A stretch of DNA of 64,000 nt from Hyphococcus flavus (GCF_028748065.1 NZ_CP118166.1:573501-637500); one strand, 5' to 3'; counted from the first letter of the stretch, positions 16,458-26,193 are shown. Notes: generated by a model from the sequence alone, not told the origin. Made by a program: numbers and translations.

Positions 16458-17639
16458 TCAGCGGCGAAAATCCGTCGCTGCGCCCGAGGAACCGCCCTGC
16501 TCATTCGCAAAAGCGCTAGCCAGCGCGCTCTCCGGCGTATCCAGGCGGCGCGCCGCAACAACACCCTCGGCAGGGGCGGGAAGCGAAATCTCGTAATCTT
16601 TCCCATAGGTTGCAGCGGAGATATCAGCAAAAGCCACCACTCTTTTTCTGGAGGGCGACCATGCAAAGCTCGTTATTTTACCGGCCTTTTTTCCGGCCTG
16701 AAAAACAGCTGCGCCACGCATTGTTTTTTCATCGTCAATGGCAAGTGAAATAAGGCGATTTTCGGGCCGGCCGGCGCGTTCCCGCAACCCCCTGCGACCG
16801 TTAAACCAGCCGCGATCAAGCGGGGCCAAATGAGCAAGGCCGATTTCTTCTGGCGTGCGTCCACTCTCCCCGCTTTTCCTTGCTCTGTCTGCGGCAATAA
16901 AGTCTATTCCGGGCCGGGGCGCGCCGCTTTCGAGACGCAGGATTTCGAGCGTATCAACACCGATAGGCTTGCCGGCGCTTCGGCGCATAATCCGTTCCCA
17001 GATGGTCAGCGCTTCTTCTTTCGGAAAAATAAGCTCGACACCTGGCAACGCGCCAAACTGGATTGGCCTTGCCGCCGTCTCAACGCCTCTCAGCACGCTT
17101 GAAGCGGCGATTGTCTCATTCACAGATTTCAAGCCTGCAGCAGAAAGCACTGCCGATGTCTGCGGTCCGAACACGCCAAGCGCCGCCACTTGGCCAGAGA
17201 TATCATCAACATTAACATCCATGCCGCGCCGCGCGAGCTGAATGCGGCGTCCGTGCGGACTGGGAACGGTTATCACGAATAATGCTTCCGACAGACGGGA
17301 CACTTCCACCAAATCGACGACTAATCCGTCATCATCGAGGATGAGGCCCCGCGCGCTTTCGCCAACCTGCAGCCCTGCAGCTGGCGCCGTCGACAATCGG
17401 CTTAGAAAGTCTGCTGCATCGCCGCCACGCACTGAATATCGAGTAAGCGGTCCAAGATCTGCAAGCACGGCAGCACTTTTTGCCGCTTCATATTCTTCAC
17501 TTACTGATGAATAGATTCTCGCCGCCGTCCAGCCATTAATGGATGTCCATAGATTGGCCTCGCTCGCGGATGCAACGGCTGGAAAAAGCGGGGTCGTACG
17601 AGGAGAATCAACTAGAATATCTTCACCGGGAAAGATCAT
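16458..17639 (-). CDS. GcvT-fold (aminomethyltransferase-like, folate-binding) protein
   Basis: The 393-residue protein looks like the GCV_T superfamily. Early residues read YEAAKSAAVLADLGPLTRYSVRGGDAADFLSRL, matching the GcvT pattern for the start of the folate-binding fold, followed by GLILDDDGLVVDLVEV and a C-terminal barrel region (NRLISLAIDD, GAAVFQAGKKAGKITS). GcvT-fold enzymes use tetrahydrofolate to take methylene groups from amines. The usual glycine-cleavage partners are absent. It overlaps by 4 bp with a flavoprotein gene, as in dimethylglycine- or sarcosine-oxidising fusions, so a flavin plus folate demethylation unit is a reasonable inference. Confidence 0.75.
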   Translation of the reverse strand: MIFPGEDILVDSPRTTPLFPAVASASEANLWTSINGWTAARIYSSVSEEYEAAKSAAVLADLGPLTRYSVRGGDAADFLSRLSTAPAAGLQVGESARGLILDDDGLVVDLVEVSRLSEALFVITVPSPHGRRIQLARRGMDVNVDDISGQVAALGVFGPQTSAVLSAAGLKSVNETIAASSVLRGVETAARPIQFGALPGVELIFPKEEALTIWERIMRRSAGKPIGVDTLEILRLESGAPRPGIDFIAADRARKSGESGRTPEEIGLAHLAPLDRGWFNGRRGLRERAGRPENRLISLAIDDEKTMRGAAVFQAGKKAGKITSFAWSPSRKRVVAFADISAATYGKDYEISLPAPAEGVVAARRLDTPESALASAFANEQGGSSGAATDFRR

Positions 17640-19243
17640 GCCACCCCCTTCCGGTACGCCCGCAGCGCAGCTTTCGCCGCCCCTCTAGCGGCAGAACAGC
17701 AAAGACCAGCGCCGATCTGCGCTTCACCGCCGCAGAAGTAAAATCCCGTTATCCGGCCTGATTGAGCGGTCGCCGCCGCAAGCGCCCACTGACTCATTAC
17801 ATTTGATTTCGCCGCAAAAGCAGATGCTTCGGCGCCCAGCATAACTGCTTCATCGCTCGGCAACCGCAAATCACAAACTTCGACCCGATCAGAAAGTCCT
17901 TCCGCAAAAATTTCGATATTTACCAAAATTTGTTTTCTAATTTCTTCGCGGCGCGTCTCATCAGGGTTAACATCAAATGGCAAAGGATGCGCCATCACGG
18001 ACATAACCTGACGCCCTTCCAACTCGGCCTCCTCATCGAGCGAGCCGGGAAAAATCGCTTCTATAATCAGTTTTTCAGGCACTCGGCCTGCTCTAGCTTC
18101 CAGAAAAGCTTCCGATACTTCTTCTACAGAAGGTGCATAGAATAGCCGACGCTTTAAGTTATCTCTTGTCGCGTCATCCTGAGCAACGCCTTTTAGAACG
18201 CAGTGCAACCGGCCAGTAGAAAATTCCGGGCGATGCGCCGCTAGAATTCTTTGCAAACCGATGTCAATTTTTCCAGGTCCGATCATCTTGAGAAAAGCGC
18301 GGGCCGCATCGCATGCTGCAATAACGACAGGAGCCCGTAGCTGACCTCCGTTTTCAAGCATGACGCCGGCCACACGGTCGCCCTCTATCAGTATGGAGCG
18401 AACAGGCGTCGCCGCGCGCATATCTACTTTCGCGAGCTGAGCTGCGCGGCGCAAAGCTGTGACCACCGCAACGGCCCCGCCTGCAGGATACGCTACCGCT
18501 CCTTGAAGCCCCGCCGCTTCACCGGAGAGCTTTCTTAAGTACGGCATAAAACTGAATGGCTCGTGCGGGGCGACGCCAGAGCGAAACACGGCTTCGCTCA
18601 ACAATAACGACTTCAAGGGGCCGTCAGCAAAACGAGATGAAATAACATCGGTCGCGGCGCTAAATAAATAAAATTCAATCAGCTCAGCTTTGTCCCGTGG
18701 CGCTGAAGACAAAAGTTTATCCAGCGCCTTTCGAGCAAGCCCGCCATCGGCGTGGTGCACGGTTTTGAAAGCCGGCCGAAGAAAATGCGCCAGTTCGAGA
18801 GTTTCCTTGATGAAGGTTTCAAGAGCCGCTGCATCGTCATCGTCTTCAAGGGAGAGCAAAGCCGATTTTGATAAGTCTCCATCCAACTTCAACGCATCAG
18901 CATCACTGAAAAAGTAGGTAGTATCCAACCGGCGTGCGGCAAAGCTCAATCCGTGGCGATATAAATCAAGATCAGCGATCACATCGGGATCAAGCTGAGT
19001 AACTAGATGTTCGCCGTCAACGATCTCTATTCCGCCAGCGATTTCCCGTGAAACAATACGACCGCCGAGTTCCTTTCCAGCGCCGACCAGCACCGTATGC
19101 AAGCCTGCCTTGCCAAGATATGCAGCAGCTGCAAGGCCATCGGCGCTCCCGCCAATCACAATAGCATCAATCCCACCTTCAATACGACCGGTTTGCTGCG
19201 ATTGTTCAGGCTGAGCCGATTGATTGTTCGCACTATTTTGCAT
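17636..19243 (-). CDS. Phytoene-desaturase/PYROXD2-like FAD-dependent oxidoreductase
   Basis: The 535-residue protein has a Rossmann dinucleotide fold after a hydrophilic Gln/Ser-rich leader: IVIGGSADGLAAAAYLGKAG with GGSADG at 31-36, then a GGRIVSRE segment typical of the phytoene dehydrogenase/PYROXD2 group. The C-terminal FAD motif is GFYFCGGEAQIGAGLCCSAARGAAKAAL. No crt genes are nearby, so carotenoid desaturation is not indicated. Start at 19243 overlaps the upstream paralogue by 11 bp. It is followed, with a 4-bp overlap, by the GcvT-fold gene, so the three proteins are probably made together. Confidence 0.82.
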   Translation of the reverse strand: MQNSANNQSAQPEQSQQTGRIEGGIDAIVIGGSADGLAAAAYLGKAGLHTVLVGAGKELGGRIVSREIAGGIEIVDGEHLVTQLDPDVIADLDLYRHGLSFAARRLDTTYFFSDADALKLDGDLSKSALLSLEDDDDAAALETFIKETLELAHFLRPAFKTVHHADGGLARKALDKLLSSAPRDKAELIEFYLFSAATDVISSRFADGPLKSLLLSEAVFRSGVAPHEPFSFMPYLRKLSGEAAGLQGAVAYPAGGAVAVVTALRRAAQLAKVDMRAATPVRSILIEGDRVAGVMLENGGQLRAPVVIAACDAARAFLKMIGPGKIDIGLQRILAAHRPEFSTGRLHCVLKGVAQDDATRDNLKRRLFYAPSVEEVSEAFLEARAGRVPEKLIIEAIFPGSLDEEAELEGRQVMSVMAHPLPFDVNPDETRREEIRKQILVNIEIFAEGLSDRVEVCDLRLPSDEAVMLGAEASAFAAKSNVMSQWALAAATAQSGRITGFYFCGGEAQIGAGLCCSAARGAAKAALRAYRKGVA

Positions 19244-20570
19244 CACGCGCCATGATTTCATCGATAAGTTTGACAGCGGCGGCGATTGAATTGTGACGGC
19301 GCATCTGGATGACGACTTTATCGCAATCATCAAACAAACCGGGCTTGGTCGTAGGGGTTATCACTTCTGCTTCTGCACGTCTGATTTGTGACGCAAGGTC
19401 AGGCATGCGGCTAATCAAACGACTTTTGACAATCGCAGCCGCCGCCTGCCGGTCTTGGCCCGTCCACCCCCTCCAAGCGCCGTCCTCATAGAATGCAGCC
19501 GGAAAATAGTTTGTGCGTGCGATAATCTCTCCATTGGCAGTGTATTCGAATTCAACCGGCGTTTTATCGAACAGCTTGCCTTTAACCGCAGCCGCCCGCG
19601 CGTCTCGAACATCATCGATATCATCAACAATCTGGAAGATTGCCTTGTCGTCAGCTGCGGCCGGAGGGATTCTATCCGAAAGCTTAAATCGCACGGTAAC
19701 GCTTGCATGTGCGCCGCCAGATGTGGAATTCAGCACTGACCCGTGAGCGCCGGCCTGCCATGCCGCATCAGGTGTTGAAAAGAAAATGGTGCGAGTCTTT
19801 AGTTCTTCCTCCGCGCCGAGCATTACCAGTACGTAGTTTTCTCCTTCAGATGCAATCTCGGTGATTTTGCCGCTATGGATGTCCACGCCTGCGTCTTGAC
19901 AAACCTTTTCCAATACAGCCCTAAGGCTCGCTGCATCTTTAGGCGTCCTTAAGCGCCATGAGTGCTCATCAAAAAATTCCGAGACGGCACTTGCAGACCC
20001 GGTTTCGAGATCGCTTGAACCCGCTGCCGCCAATGCATGTGCGCTGATATGTGTTTTTAACGTCTGGCTGGACAAATAATCATCTATCAAATCAGCACAC
20101 GAGCCGAAAAGGCGCGCCGTTCTATCCAAGGCAGTCGCGTCCGATAAAAACGAAGCAAGCACTTTGCCATTTGCGGGATTAGCGCGCGCAAACGGCAAAG
20201 TGCTGAGGTTTTCCTCAGCAAGCGACGAAACCTCATCGATAAAGTCATCCCACACCAGATGATCGTCGATGTTACGCTCCGCCAATGCCTGGCCCGTTTC
20301 TTTTGACCCGGCGTACGTCACCATGGAACTGCCGTCCTTGAAGAGGGTCACGTGTGCGCTTATAGGTTCAAGCGTTAAGTCATAGTCCTGCAGTTCAAGA
20401 CGGCGCCAGACAAAATTGGGAATTGCTGGACTTGCCGCTGGTGCGTTTTGTTTTTTTTGCCGGTTTGGCCTTAATAACGCCGCGCGCGCACCAGCACGCG
20501 CCGCACAAGCTGCTGCGCAAAGGCTTGCCTCGTCCTCACCGATTATCAAAAAATCATACTGAACGCTCAT
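19233..20570 (-). CDS. Divergent flavoprotein-like protein with degenerate nucleotide-binding motif
   Basis: The 445-residue protein begins with a Rossmann-like strand-turn-helix (FLIIGEDEASLCAAACAARAG), but the glycine motif GxGxxG reads GEDEAS (11-16), so FAD binding may be lost or altered. The middle resembles phytoene-desaturase-like proteins (RTPKDAASLRAVLEKVCQDAG, then IHSGKITEI). It lacks the C-terminal FAD motif of its neighbour. It starts 3 bp after glnE and overlaps the next flavoprotein gene by 11 bp. A non-catalytic partner that forms a heterodimer with that protein is a reasonable inference. Confidence 0.7.
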   Translation of the reverse strand: MSVQYDFLIIGEDEASLCAAACAARAGARAALLRPNRQKKQNAPAASPAIPNFVWRRLELQDYDLTLEPISAHVTLFKDGSSMVTYAGSKETGQALAERNIDDHLVWDDFIDEVSSLAEENLSTLPFARANPANGKVLASFLSDATALDRTARLFGSCADLIDDYLSSQTLKTHISAHALAAAGSSDLETGSASAVSEFFDEHSWRLRTPKDAASLRAVLEKVCQDAGVDIHSGKITEIASEGENYVLVMLGAEEELKTRTIFFSTPDAAWQAGAHGSVLNSTSGGAHASVTVRFKLSDRIPPAAADDKAIFQIVDDIDDVRDARAAAVKGKLFDKTPVEFEYTANGEIIARTNYFPAAFYEDGAWRGWTGQDRQAAAAIVKSRLISRMPDLASQIRRAEAEVITPTTKPGLFDDCDKVVIQMRRHNSIAAAVKLIDEIMARDAK

Positions 20571-20573
20571 AGA

Positions 20574-23444
20574 CTAGCGCCCACATCCTTGCGAAAGCTT
20601 CGCGACGAATAACCGTGCGACTTTTGATTGAAGCTCAATAAGCACACTCGCCGCATCATCTATTGACTCTTCTCCGCATACGGATGCCATCCGCGCGCAA
20701 AGCGCCTCACCTGCCTTTTCGGGTGAAAAGACTTCGCCGGTCGCCGCCCGGCCTGCCTGTAACACCGCCTCAAACAATGCGTGCGCCTTTTGCAGCATTG
20801 CCGTTTCTTCCTGCGCCAGTTCGCCGGCTTGCGCAAACCAGTTAATAGCCTTACCCACGGGCCGGGGCGCGCGTCCAAGCGAGAACGCCGTTACAAGCGA
20901 AAGATGCTGACAAAGAAATGCAATATCGATAAGGCCGCCGCTAATGTTTTTGATATCCCACGGGCCGGATCCCGGTTTTGCAGTCGCCAGTCGTTCCCGC
21001 ATTTCCATGACTGCTTGCGCAACTTCCTGACGGCGCCTTTTCCTCGTCAAAATGGATTCGATCTCGTCTTCAATCGCTATGGCCAGACCATTACGCGGAC
21101 CGATCACTCGTGATTTTACAAGCGCCATCACCTCCCAGATCCAAGCGTCTTCTTCGTAGTAACGCCGAAAAGCGGGAAGCCCAACCGCTGCTGGACCTGC
21201 TTTGCCGGAGGGACGCAGTTGCATATCAACTTCATATAGCGCGCCCTCTTCCGTGGCGGCTGATAGCGCCGTCACCACACGCCGCACGAGGCGGGTGTAG
21301 TATTCAACGGCGCCGAGCGAGCGTTCGCCATCGGACATCGCATCAGACGGCGCATCATATACGAACATCAAGTCAACATCAGAAGTCGCCGTCATTTCCC
21401 CAGAACCGAGACGACCGAGCGCAATAACAACAAAATCGCCGTTTATTCGGCCATGCATTTTCTCCATCTCGACGGCCGCAGCATTGGCAAGAGCTGAGAT
21501 CGCGGCATTTGCGATGGCGGTGTAGTGGGCGGAGGCTTCAGCGTGAGCGATCAAGCCAATAGCCAAGCGTGACGTTACAGGAAACTTTTGCTCACCCGCC
21601 CATCGTCTTGCAGCGTTTAACGATGCTTCATAGCTGACGGCTTTTGCAATTATTTCGTCGCATTCTTTCGCATACTCATTCACATCGCGTAACGGCGCAG
21701 ACCAATTCTGATCAAGAAGACTTTCTACAAGGTTCAATTGTTTTGAAAACTCACGGCCAAGATAGGGAGAAATCGTCATTATCCGGATAAGCGTGTCGAA
21801 AACTTCTATGTTGTTAAGCAGCAGCGAAAATACCTGCACGCCGGACGGCAGACCCGAAAGAAATTTTTCAAACGCAAAGAACGCTTCGTCAGGCTCATTC
21901 GCTTTGGCAAGCGCCGTTAGTAAAGGCGGCACCAGTTTCGTGAGCAAAACGCGCGCACGTTCCGTACGGGTTGCGCGCATTGCTCCTGTGTGCCAGCGCC
22001 GAATGGCGGCGCTGACATCTTGCGGCCTATTGAATCCCATACCTGAAAGGGTATCCAGTGTCGCCGGATGACCTTCTACTCCTGTAAACACAAGCGGCCC
22101 GGGCTGAGATTCTTCAGCTTCGCTCATTTCAAATAGCGTGTCATAATTTTGCGCCACACTGTCAAATGCCTTCAGGAGGTTCCGGCGAAAATCGCCCACA
22201 CTATCAGCGCCAGAAAAACTGGCGACGCGTTGAATATCCCCTTCAGTGACTGGCAGGCGGTGAGTTTGTTCATCATTGATCATTTGCAGCCTATGCTCCA
22301 CATGCCGCAAATGTTGATAAGCAGATGATAATATTGCCCAGGCATCATCGCTGATGTGTTCTGCGGTTTTCAACGCCGCCAGGGCCTTTAAAGTTTGCCG
22401 CTGACGCAACCCTTCGTCTTTACCTCCCAAGATGAGCTGCTGGGTCTGCGCATAAAACTCAATCTCTCGAATGCCGCCACGGCCAAGTTTAATATCATGC
22501 CCTTCGAAGGCTATTTCACCGCCCCCCTTGGCGGAATGCATTTGCCGTTTGACTGCATGCACATCTTCGATAGCCGCATAATCGAGATACTTTCTCCACA
22601 CAAACGGGCGCAGTGTAGCCAGAAACGCATGCCCCATTTCCTTATCGCCGGCGCATGGGCGCGCTTTTATATAGGCCATACGCTCCCAATTCTGTCCGTA
22701 TGCTTCGTAGTAAGTTTCCGCAGCACGGACTGATACGGCAGGCGCTGTAAATCCAGGATCAGGCCTCAGCCGCAAGTCGGTACGGAATACATAACCATCG
22801 CCAGTCTGCATTTGCAGAAGATTGACAAGGTCTCGCGTCACGGCAACCGCGTGCTTTTGCGCCTCCAACCGATCAGTGATTTGCATCCGTTCTGGATCGA
22901 AAAGCACGATCAAGTCTATATCACTTGAGTAATTGAGTTCGCAGGCGCCATGCTTGCCCATGGCGAGCACAGCTATTCCCGTTTCTGATTCTAGTGGTGA
23001 TCGTTTGACGGCTGACGCTAGCGCCCCCTCAACAACCGCATCAGCAAACACCGACAACGCCTCCGCCGCTTCCATGACACTCATGGCGCCCGCAATATCG
23101 CCAAGGGCGATCGACAACGCAGCTGAGTCTTTGGCGTTTCGCAGAACCCGCATCTGGATATCCGCGTCGTCTTGTTGAGCGGCGGATCGGGCCAGTGTTG
23201 TTGCGTTCTCAACTGCACGCGACAAGGGCTCAGCGAAAAGTTTGGGCAATGCATCCTTGCGACGCAGCATGAGACGGCGGAGATAGGGCGAACACGAAGC
23301 GACGCCGTCTAACAATTCCTGAGCAGATTTCGGCAAGGAAGTGTAGACGACGCCCAGGTCAGCACGAATGCGCTGTACCGCCTCACTATCGTAGATAGTC
23401 AGCGTGTTGGCGATGGAATCCGAAAAAGGAAAACTTGCCGTCAT
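20574..23444 (-). CDS. glnE: Bifunctional glutamine synthetase adenylyltransferase/deadenylase
   Basis: The 956-residue enzyme adenylylates and deadenylylates glutamine synthetase under control of PII. Two nucleotidyltransferase domains are visible, with the paired aspartates in YSSDIDLIVLFD (N-terminal, deadenylase) and TSDVDLMFVYD (C-terminal, adenylylase), each followed by a GlnD/PII-uridylyl-like helical domain. Length matches family members of 930-1000 residues. ATG at 23444 (MTASFPF) is taken as start; the frame continues to 23501 but that stretch carries the terminator of the HU gene. The next gene starts 3 bp after the stop, so a flavoprotein operon is coupled to glnE. Confidence 0.95.
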   Translation of the reverse strand: MTASFPFSDSIANTLTIYDSEAVQRIRADLGVVYTSLPKSAQELLDGVASCSPYLRRLMLRRKDALPKLFAEPLSRAVENATTLARSAAQQDDADIQMRVLRNAKDSAALSIALGDIAGAMSVMEAAEALSVFADAVVEGALASAVKRSPLESETGIAVLAMGKHGACELNYSSDIDLIVLFDPERMQITDRLEAQKHAVAVTRDLVNLLQMQTGDGYVFRTDLRLRPDPGFTAPAVSVRAAETYYEAYGQNWERMAYIKARPCAGDKEMGHAFLATLRPFVWRKYLDYAAIEDVHAVKRQMHSAKGGGEIAFEGHDIKLGRGGIREIEFYAQTQQLILGGKDEGLRQRQTLKALAALKTAEHISDDAWAILSSAYQHLRHVEHRLQMINDEQTHRLPVTEGDIQRVASFSGADSVGDFRRNLLKAFDSVAQNYDTLFEMSEAEESQPGPLVFTGVEGHPATLDTLSGMGFNRPQDVSAAIRRWHTGAMRATRTERARVLLTKLVPPLLTALAKANEPDEAFFAFEKFLSGLPSGVQVFSLLLNNIEVFDTLIRIMTISPYLGREFSKQLNLVESLLDQNWSAPLRDVNEYAKECDEIIAKAVSYEASLNAARRWAGEQKFPVTSRLAIGLIAHAEASAHYTAIANAAISALANAAAVEMEKMHGRINGDFVVIALGRLGSGEMTATSDVDLMFVYDAPSDAMSDGERSLGAVEYYTRLVRRVVTALSAATEEGALYEVDMQLRPSGKAGPAAVGLPAFRRYYEEDAWIWEVMALVKSRVIGPRNGLAIAIEDEIESILTRKRRRQEVAQAVMEMRERLATAKPGSGPWDIKNISGGLIDIAFLCQHLSLVTAFSLGRAPRPVGKAINWFAQAGELAQEETAMLQKAHALFEAVLQAGRAATGEVFSPEKAGEALCARMASVCGEESIDDAASVLIELQSKVARLFVAKLSQGCGR

Positions 23445-23481
23445 TATCACTGATTTGACAATGCATGCAGAAAAAAATCCA

Positions 23482-23521
23482 CAAAAAACAAACCGCCGCA
23501 CGAATCTTATTCATGCGGCGG
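23482..23521 (-). terminator. Rho-independent terminator of the HU gene
   Basis: On the minus strand CCGCCGCA-TGAAT pairs with ATTC-TGCGGCGG (arms 23493-23500 and 23514-23521) and is followed by TTTGTTTTTTG. It lies 26 bases beyond the HU stop codon and helps to place the glnE start downstream at 23444. Confidence 0.9.
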
Positions 23522-23547
23522 CAAATCGTCATAATGCTAGAATAGGG

Positions 23548-23832
23548 TTAGCAGCCCGCAGCTTCCTTCAGCATGGAAGAAGGACGGAACCGCAAAGATT
23601 TCGACGCCTTGATCTTGATCTCTTCGCCAGTACGCGGATTGCGGCCCTTCCGTGCAGCACGTTTCGAAACCGTAAATGTGCCAAAAGTACCGATGGTATA
23701 CTTACCGTCTTTCTTGGCGCGCTTCAGCCCGTTTTCGATTTCGCCGAATACGAGCTCTACTACACGCTTGGCCTCGGCGTTGCTCATATCGCCAGCCTCG
23801 GCGACGTTAGCAATAAATTCCGCTTTGCTCAT
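23548..23832 (-). CDS. HU-family DNA-binding protein
   Basis: The 94-residue protein is a standard HU/IHF-type nucleoid protein: two N-terminal dimerisation helices (MSKAEFIANVAEAG, AKRVVELVFGEIENGL), a beta-saddle with GTFGTFTVSKRAARKGRNPRTG, including the DNA-bending arm with its Pro, and a C-terminal helix (SLRFRPSSMLKEA). It ends with an extra AAGC tail. HU compacts DNA without strong sequence preference. GAGG lies nine bases before the ATG, and TTGACG is present some 50 bases upstream as a possible -35. A strong terminator follows, making it a single-gene unit. Confidence 0.95.
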   Translation of the reverse strand: MSKAEFIANVAEAGDMSNAEAKRVVELVFGEIENGLKRAKKDGKYTIGTFGTFTVSKRAARKGRNPRTGEEIKIKASKSLRFRPSSMLKEAAGC

Positions 23833-24012
23833 TTTAAAAATCCCTCAAATGGCGCGGTCTGTCAGGCGAATGCTTTAGTCGTCAACACTGACCGCAATTT
23901 CAGACAGTGGGTGAGCTAAAAAAGAAGAACTGATTTCCAGAATAGCGCAAGCGTCATTTTCACTAAACGCCAGTGTATTACTAAGAAATATGGTGATTCG
24001 AATCAGTTCCGC

Positions 24013-25440
24013 CTAGTCAGCCGGAGGAAAGCTCATGACGATTCGCAGACCGCAACCATCGCCTGACTTATGTTTCAGCCCGTCACGGAGTTCAAGTTTA
24101 GCGTTGTGAGCACGCGCAATCGCCGAAACAAGAGATAACCCTAAACCGGAACCCGGGGTAGTACGGCTTTCCTCGAGACGCACGAAACGTTCGAAAATCC
24201 GCTCACGGTCTTCCGGCCTTACGCCAGGTCCGTCATCAGCTACAGAGAGCACAGCCCCGCCTGACTTTGCAGGCTCTACTTTCAGTTCAATCAGAGTCCC
24301 GCCCTCCGCATATTTAAGGGCGTTATCGAGAAAATTAGCCACTGCCTGGCTCATCAACTCCCGCGATCCTTTCACTGTCGGCGTTGGCGCAGTTATCAAA
24401 CGAAAATCAAACCCTACGTCTTGAGCTGCCGGTTCGTACAATTCCGACATCTCCTCAGCGATGGCAACAAGGTCAATGGGTTTTAAAACCCCCGCGCCCT
24501 CACCTGACTGGATTCTCGCAATGGAAAGCAACGCATTAAAAGTCGCAAGAAGCTTTTCAGAATCATCAATTGTCGCCCGCAACGCCTCGTCCTTGGCGTC
24601 CGCGCCGCCATTCATAGCGTCGCTAAGACGGTTGCGTATCCGCGTTAGCGGTGAACGCAGGTCATGTGCGATGTTGTCTGATACGTCACGCATACCCGCC
24701 ATCAGCCGTTCAATCTGGTCGAGCATAGAATTGAGATTTTCGCTCAAATCATCAAGCTCATCCCCAGCGCCGCTCATGGGAATGCGCTGCGAGAGATCAC
24801 CGCCTCTAATTGCGCGAGAGGTTTTGTTGACGACTTCAACCCGGCGCAAAAGCGAGCGTGAAAAAATAAGCCCGATAACAACGCCGAAGGCGATAGTAAC
24901 GAGCGCCGCGCGCGTAACCACACTTTGCGACCGGCTACGTAGATATTCACGGCTCGCCACGTCGCGCGCAACCACAACAAGATAGGACTGCTCAGCATCC
25001 GCCGTCGCCCGGAAACGCATCATCTTGCCGCGCGCTTCACGCTGCTGCACGCCCACTTCCCGGCCCGCGGCGTCGACGAGCGGTTTTTCAAACTTGAAGT
25101 CGAAAAAATCACCTTCCGCGGTCAGGGCTTCTGGCGGAAGCGCTGTTAAATTACCTGCAAGAACAGCGCCGGATGGTGCGCCGATCAGCATATAAATAGC
25201 GTCATCAGACCATGCTGTACGCTGCCTGATGACGCGCGTCAGCATGCCTGGGCCGCTCGTCGAAAACAGATCCGCCAGGACGCCGATTTCGCTTTCGATG
25301 ACGGCGTCGGTTTGTTTTGCCGCCTCGCCAAAGGTTGCGCTATAAAAATAGGCGCCCAGCGCCGCTACTGCGCCCGCAAAGAGCACGACGTAAATGACCG
25401 TAAAACGGAAAGACGTCGTTCGCAGGATGCGGAGCAGCAT
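24013..25440 (-). CDS. HAMP-domain sensor histidine kinase
   Basis: The 475-residue protein has membrane helix 1 (about 13-33), a periplasmic domain of about 140 residues, helix 2 (about 176-198), HAMP (199-250) and HisKA with phosphoacceptor His259 in NIAHDLRSPLTRIRNRL. The ATPase domain has NFLDNALKYAEGG, DDGPGV and GSGLGLSL. It is paired with the OmpR-type regulator that ends 7 bp upstream. The AHDLRSPL wording places it with EnvZ/QseC/CusS-like kinases. A periplasmic HtrA protease gene precedes the pair, so envelope stress sensing is a sensible guess. Confidence 0.93.
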   Translation of the reverse strand: MLLRILRTTSFRFTVIYVVLFAGAVAALGAYFYSATFGEAAKQTDAVIESEIGVLADLFSTSGPGMLTRVIRQRTAWSDDAIYMLIGAPSGAVLAGNLTALPPEALTAEGDFFDFKFEKPLVDAAGREVGVQQREARGKMMRFRATADAEQSYLVVVARDVASREYLRSRSQSVVTRAALVTIAFGVVIGLIFSRSLLRRVEVVNKTSRAIRGGDLSQRIPMSGAGDELDDLSENLNSMLDQIERLMAGMRDVSDNIAHDLRSPLTRIRNRLSDAMNGGADAKDEALRATIDDSEKLLATFNALLSIARIQSGEGAGVLKPIDLVAIAEEMSELYEPAAQDVGFDFRLITAPTPTVKGSRELMSQAVANFLDNALKYAEGGTLIELKVEPAKSGGAVLSVADDGPGVRPEDRERIFERFVRLEESRTTPGSGLGLSLVSAIARAHNAKLELRDGLKHKSGDGCGLRIVMSFPPAD

Positions 25441-25447
25441 CGTCCAA

Positions 25448-26134
25448 TCAGCTTTCGTCGTCGGAGAGCTTGTACCCTGCGCCGCGGATAGTCTTCAGCA
25501 AAGGTTTGTCGAAATCTTTATCAATTTTCGCCCGCAATCGGGAAATGTGAACATCAATAACATTCGTCTGCGGATCGAAGTGATATTCCCACACATTCTC
25601 GAGCAGCATGGTTCGCGTTACAACCTGCCCCGCATGCCGCATCAAATATTCGAGCAGCCTGAATTCGCGCGGTTGTAGATCGATCTTCTGCGATGCCCGC
25701 CGCACTGTACGATTGATGACGTCGAGCTCAAGATCAGCAACTTTAAACCGTGTCGTGACTTCCGTTGGACCCGTTGTACGCCGCCTGCCTAGCGCTTCAA
25801 TACGGGCAAGAAGCTCGGAGAAAGCGTAAGGTTTCACCAGATAATCGTCGCCGCCCGCTTTCAGGCCGGAAACGCGGTCATCAACCTCGCCCAGCGCGGA
25901 AAGGAAAAGCGCCGGCGTTTCATCGCCCTCGGCGCGCCGGTTCGAAAGTAGAGACAACCCGTCCATTTTCGGCAGCATGCGGTCAATGACAAAAGCATCG
26001 TACCCGCCAGATTCCGCCATGTTCAGTCCGGACTCGCCATCGAGAGCGTGGTCGACAACATGCCCCGCCTCACGCAGGCCTTTCGCAGCATAGGCCGCTG
26101 CTTCTGCATCGTCTTCGACCAATAATATTCTCAT
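25448..26134 (-). CDS. OmpR/PhoB-type response regulator
   Basis: The 228-residue protein has a receiver domain with acidic pocket Glu7-Asp8-Asp9, phosphoacceptor Asp51 in FVIDRMLPKMDG, and the switch lysine in VKPYAFSELLARI. A winged-helix DNA-binding domain follows (about 130-225; LQPREFRLLEYLMRHAGQVV and the DVHISRLRAKID recognition region). It is the partner of the histidine kinase 7 bp downstream. ATG at 26134 fits AAGGTG upstream better than the in-frame GTG at 26140. Confidence 0.94.
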   Translation of the reverse strand: MRILLVEDDAEAAAYAAKGLREAGHVVDHALDGESGLNMAESGGYDAFVIDRMLPKMDGLSLLSNRRAEGDETPALFLSALGEVDDRVSGLKAGGDDYLVKPYAFSELLARIEALGRRRTTGPTEVTTRFKVADLELDVINRTVRRASQKIDLQPREFRLLEYLMRHAGQVVTRTMLLENVWEYHFDPQTNVIDVHISRLRAKIDKDFDKPLLKTIRGAGYKLSDDES

Positions 26135-26193
26135 ATTCACACCTTAACGTAATTTCGCGTCCGGTTCATAGCGTCCCGACCCGCTTCATAGAT

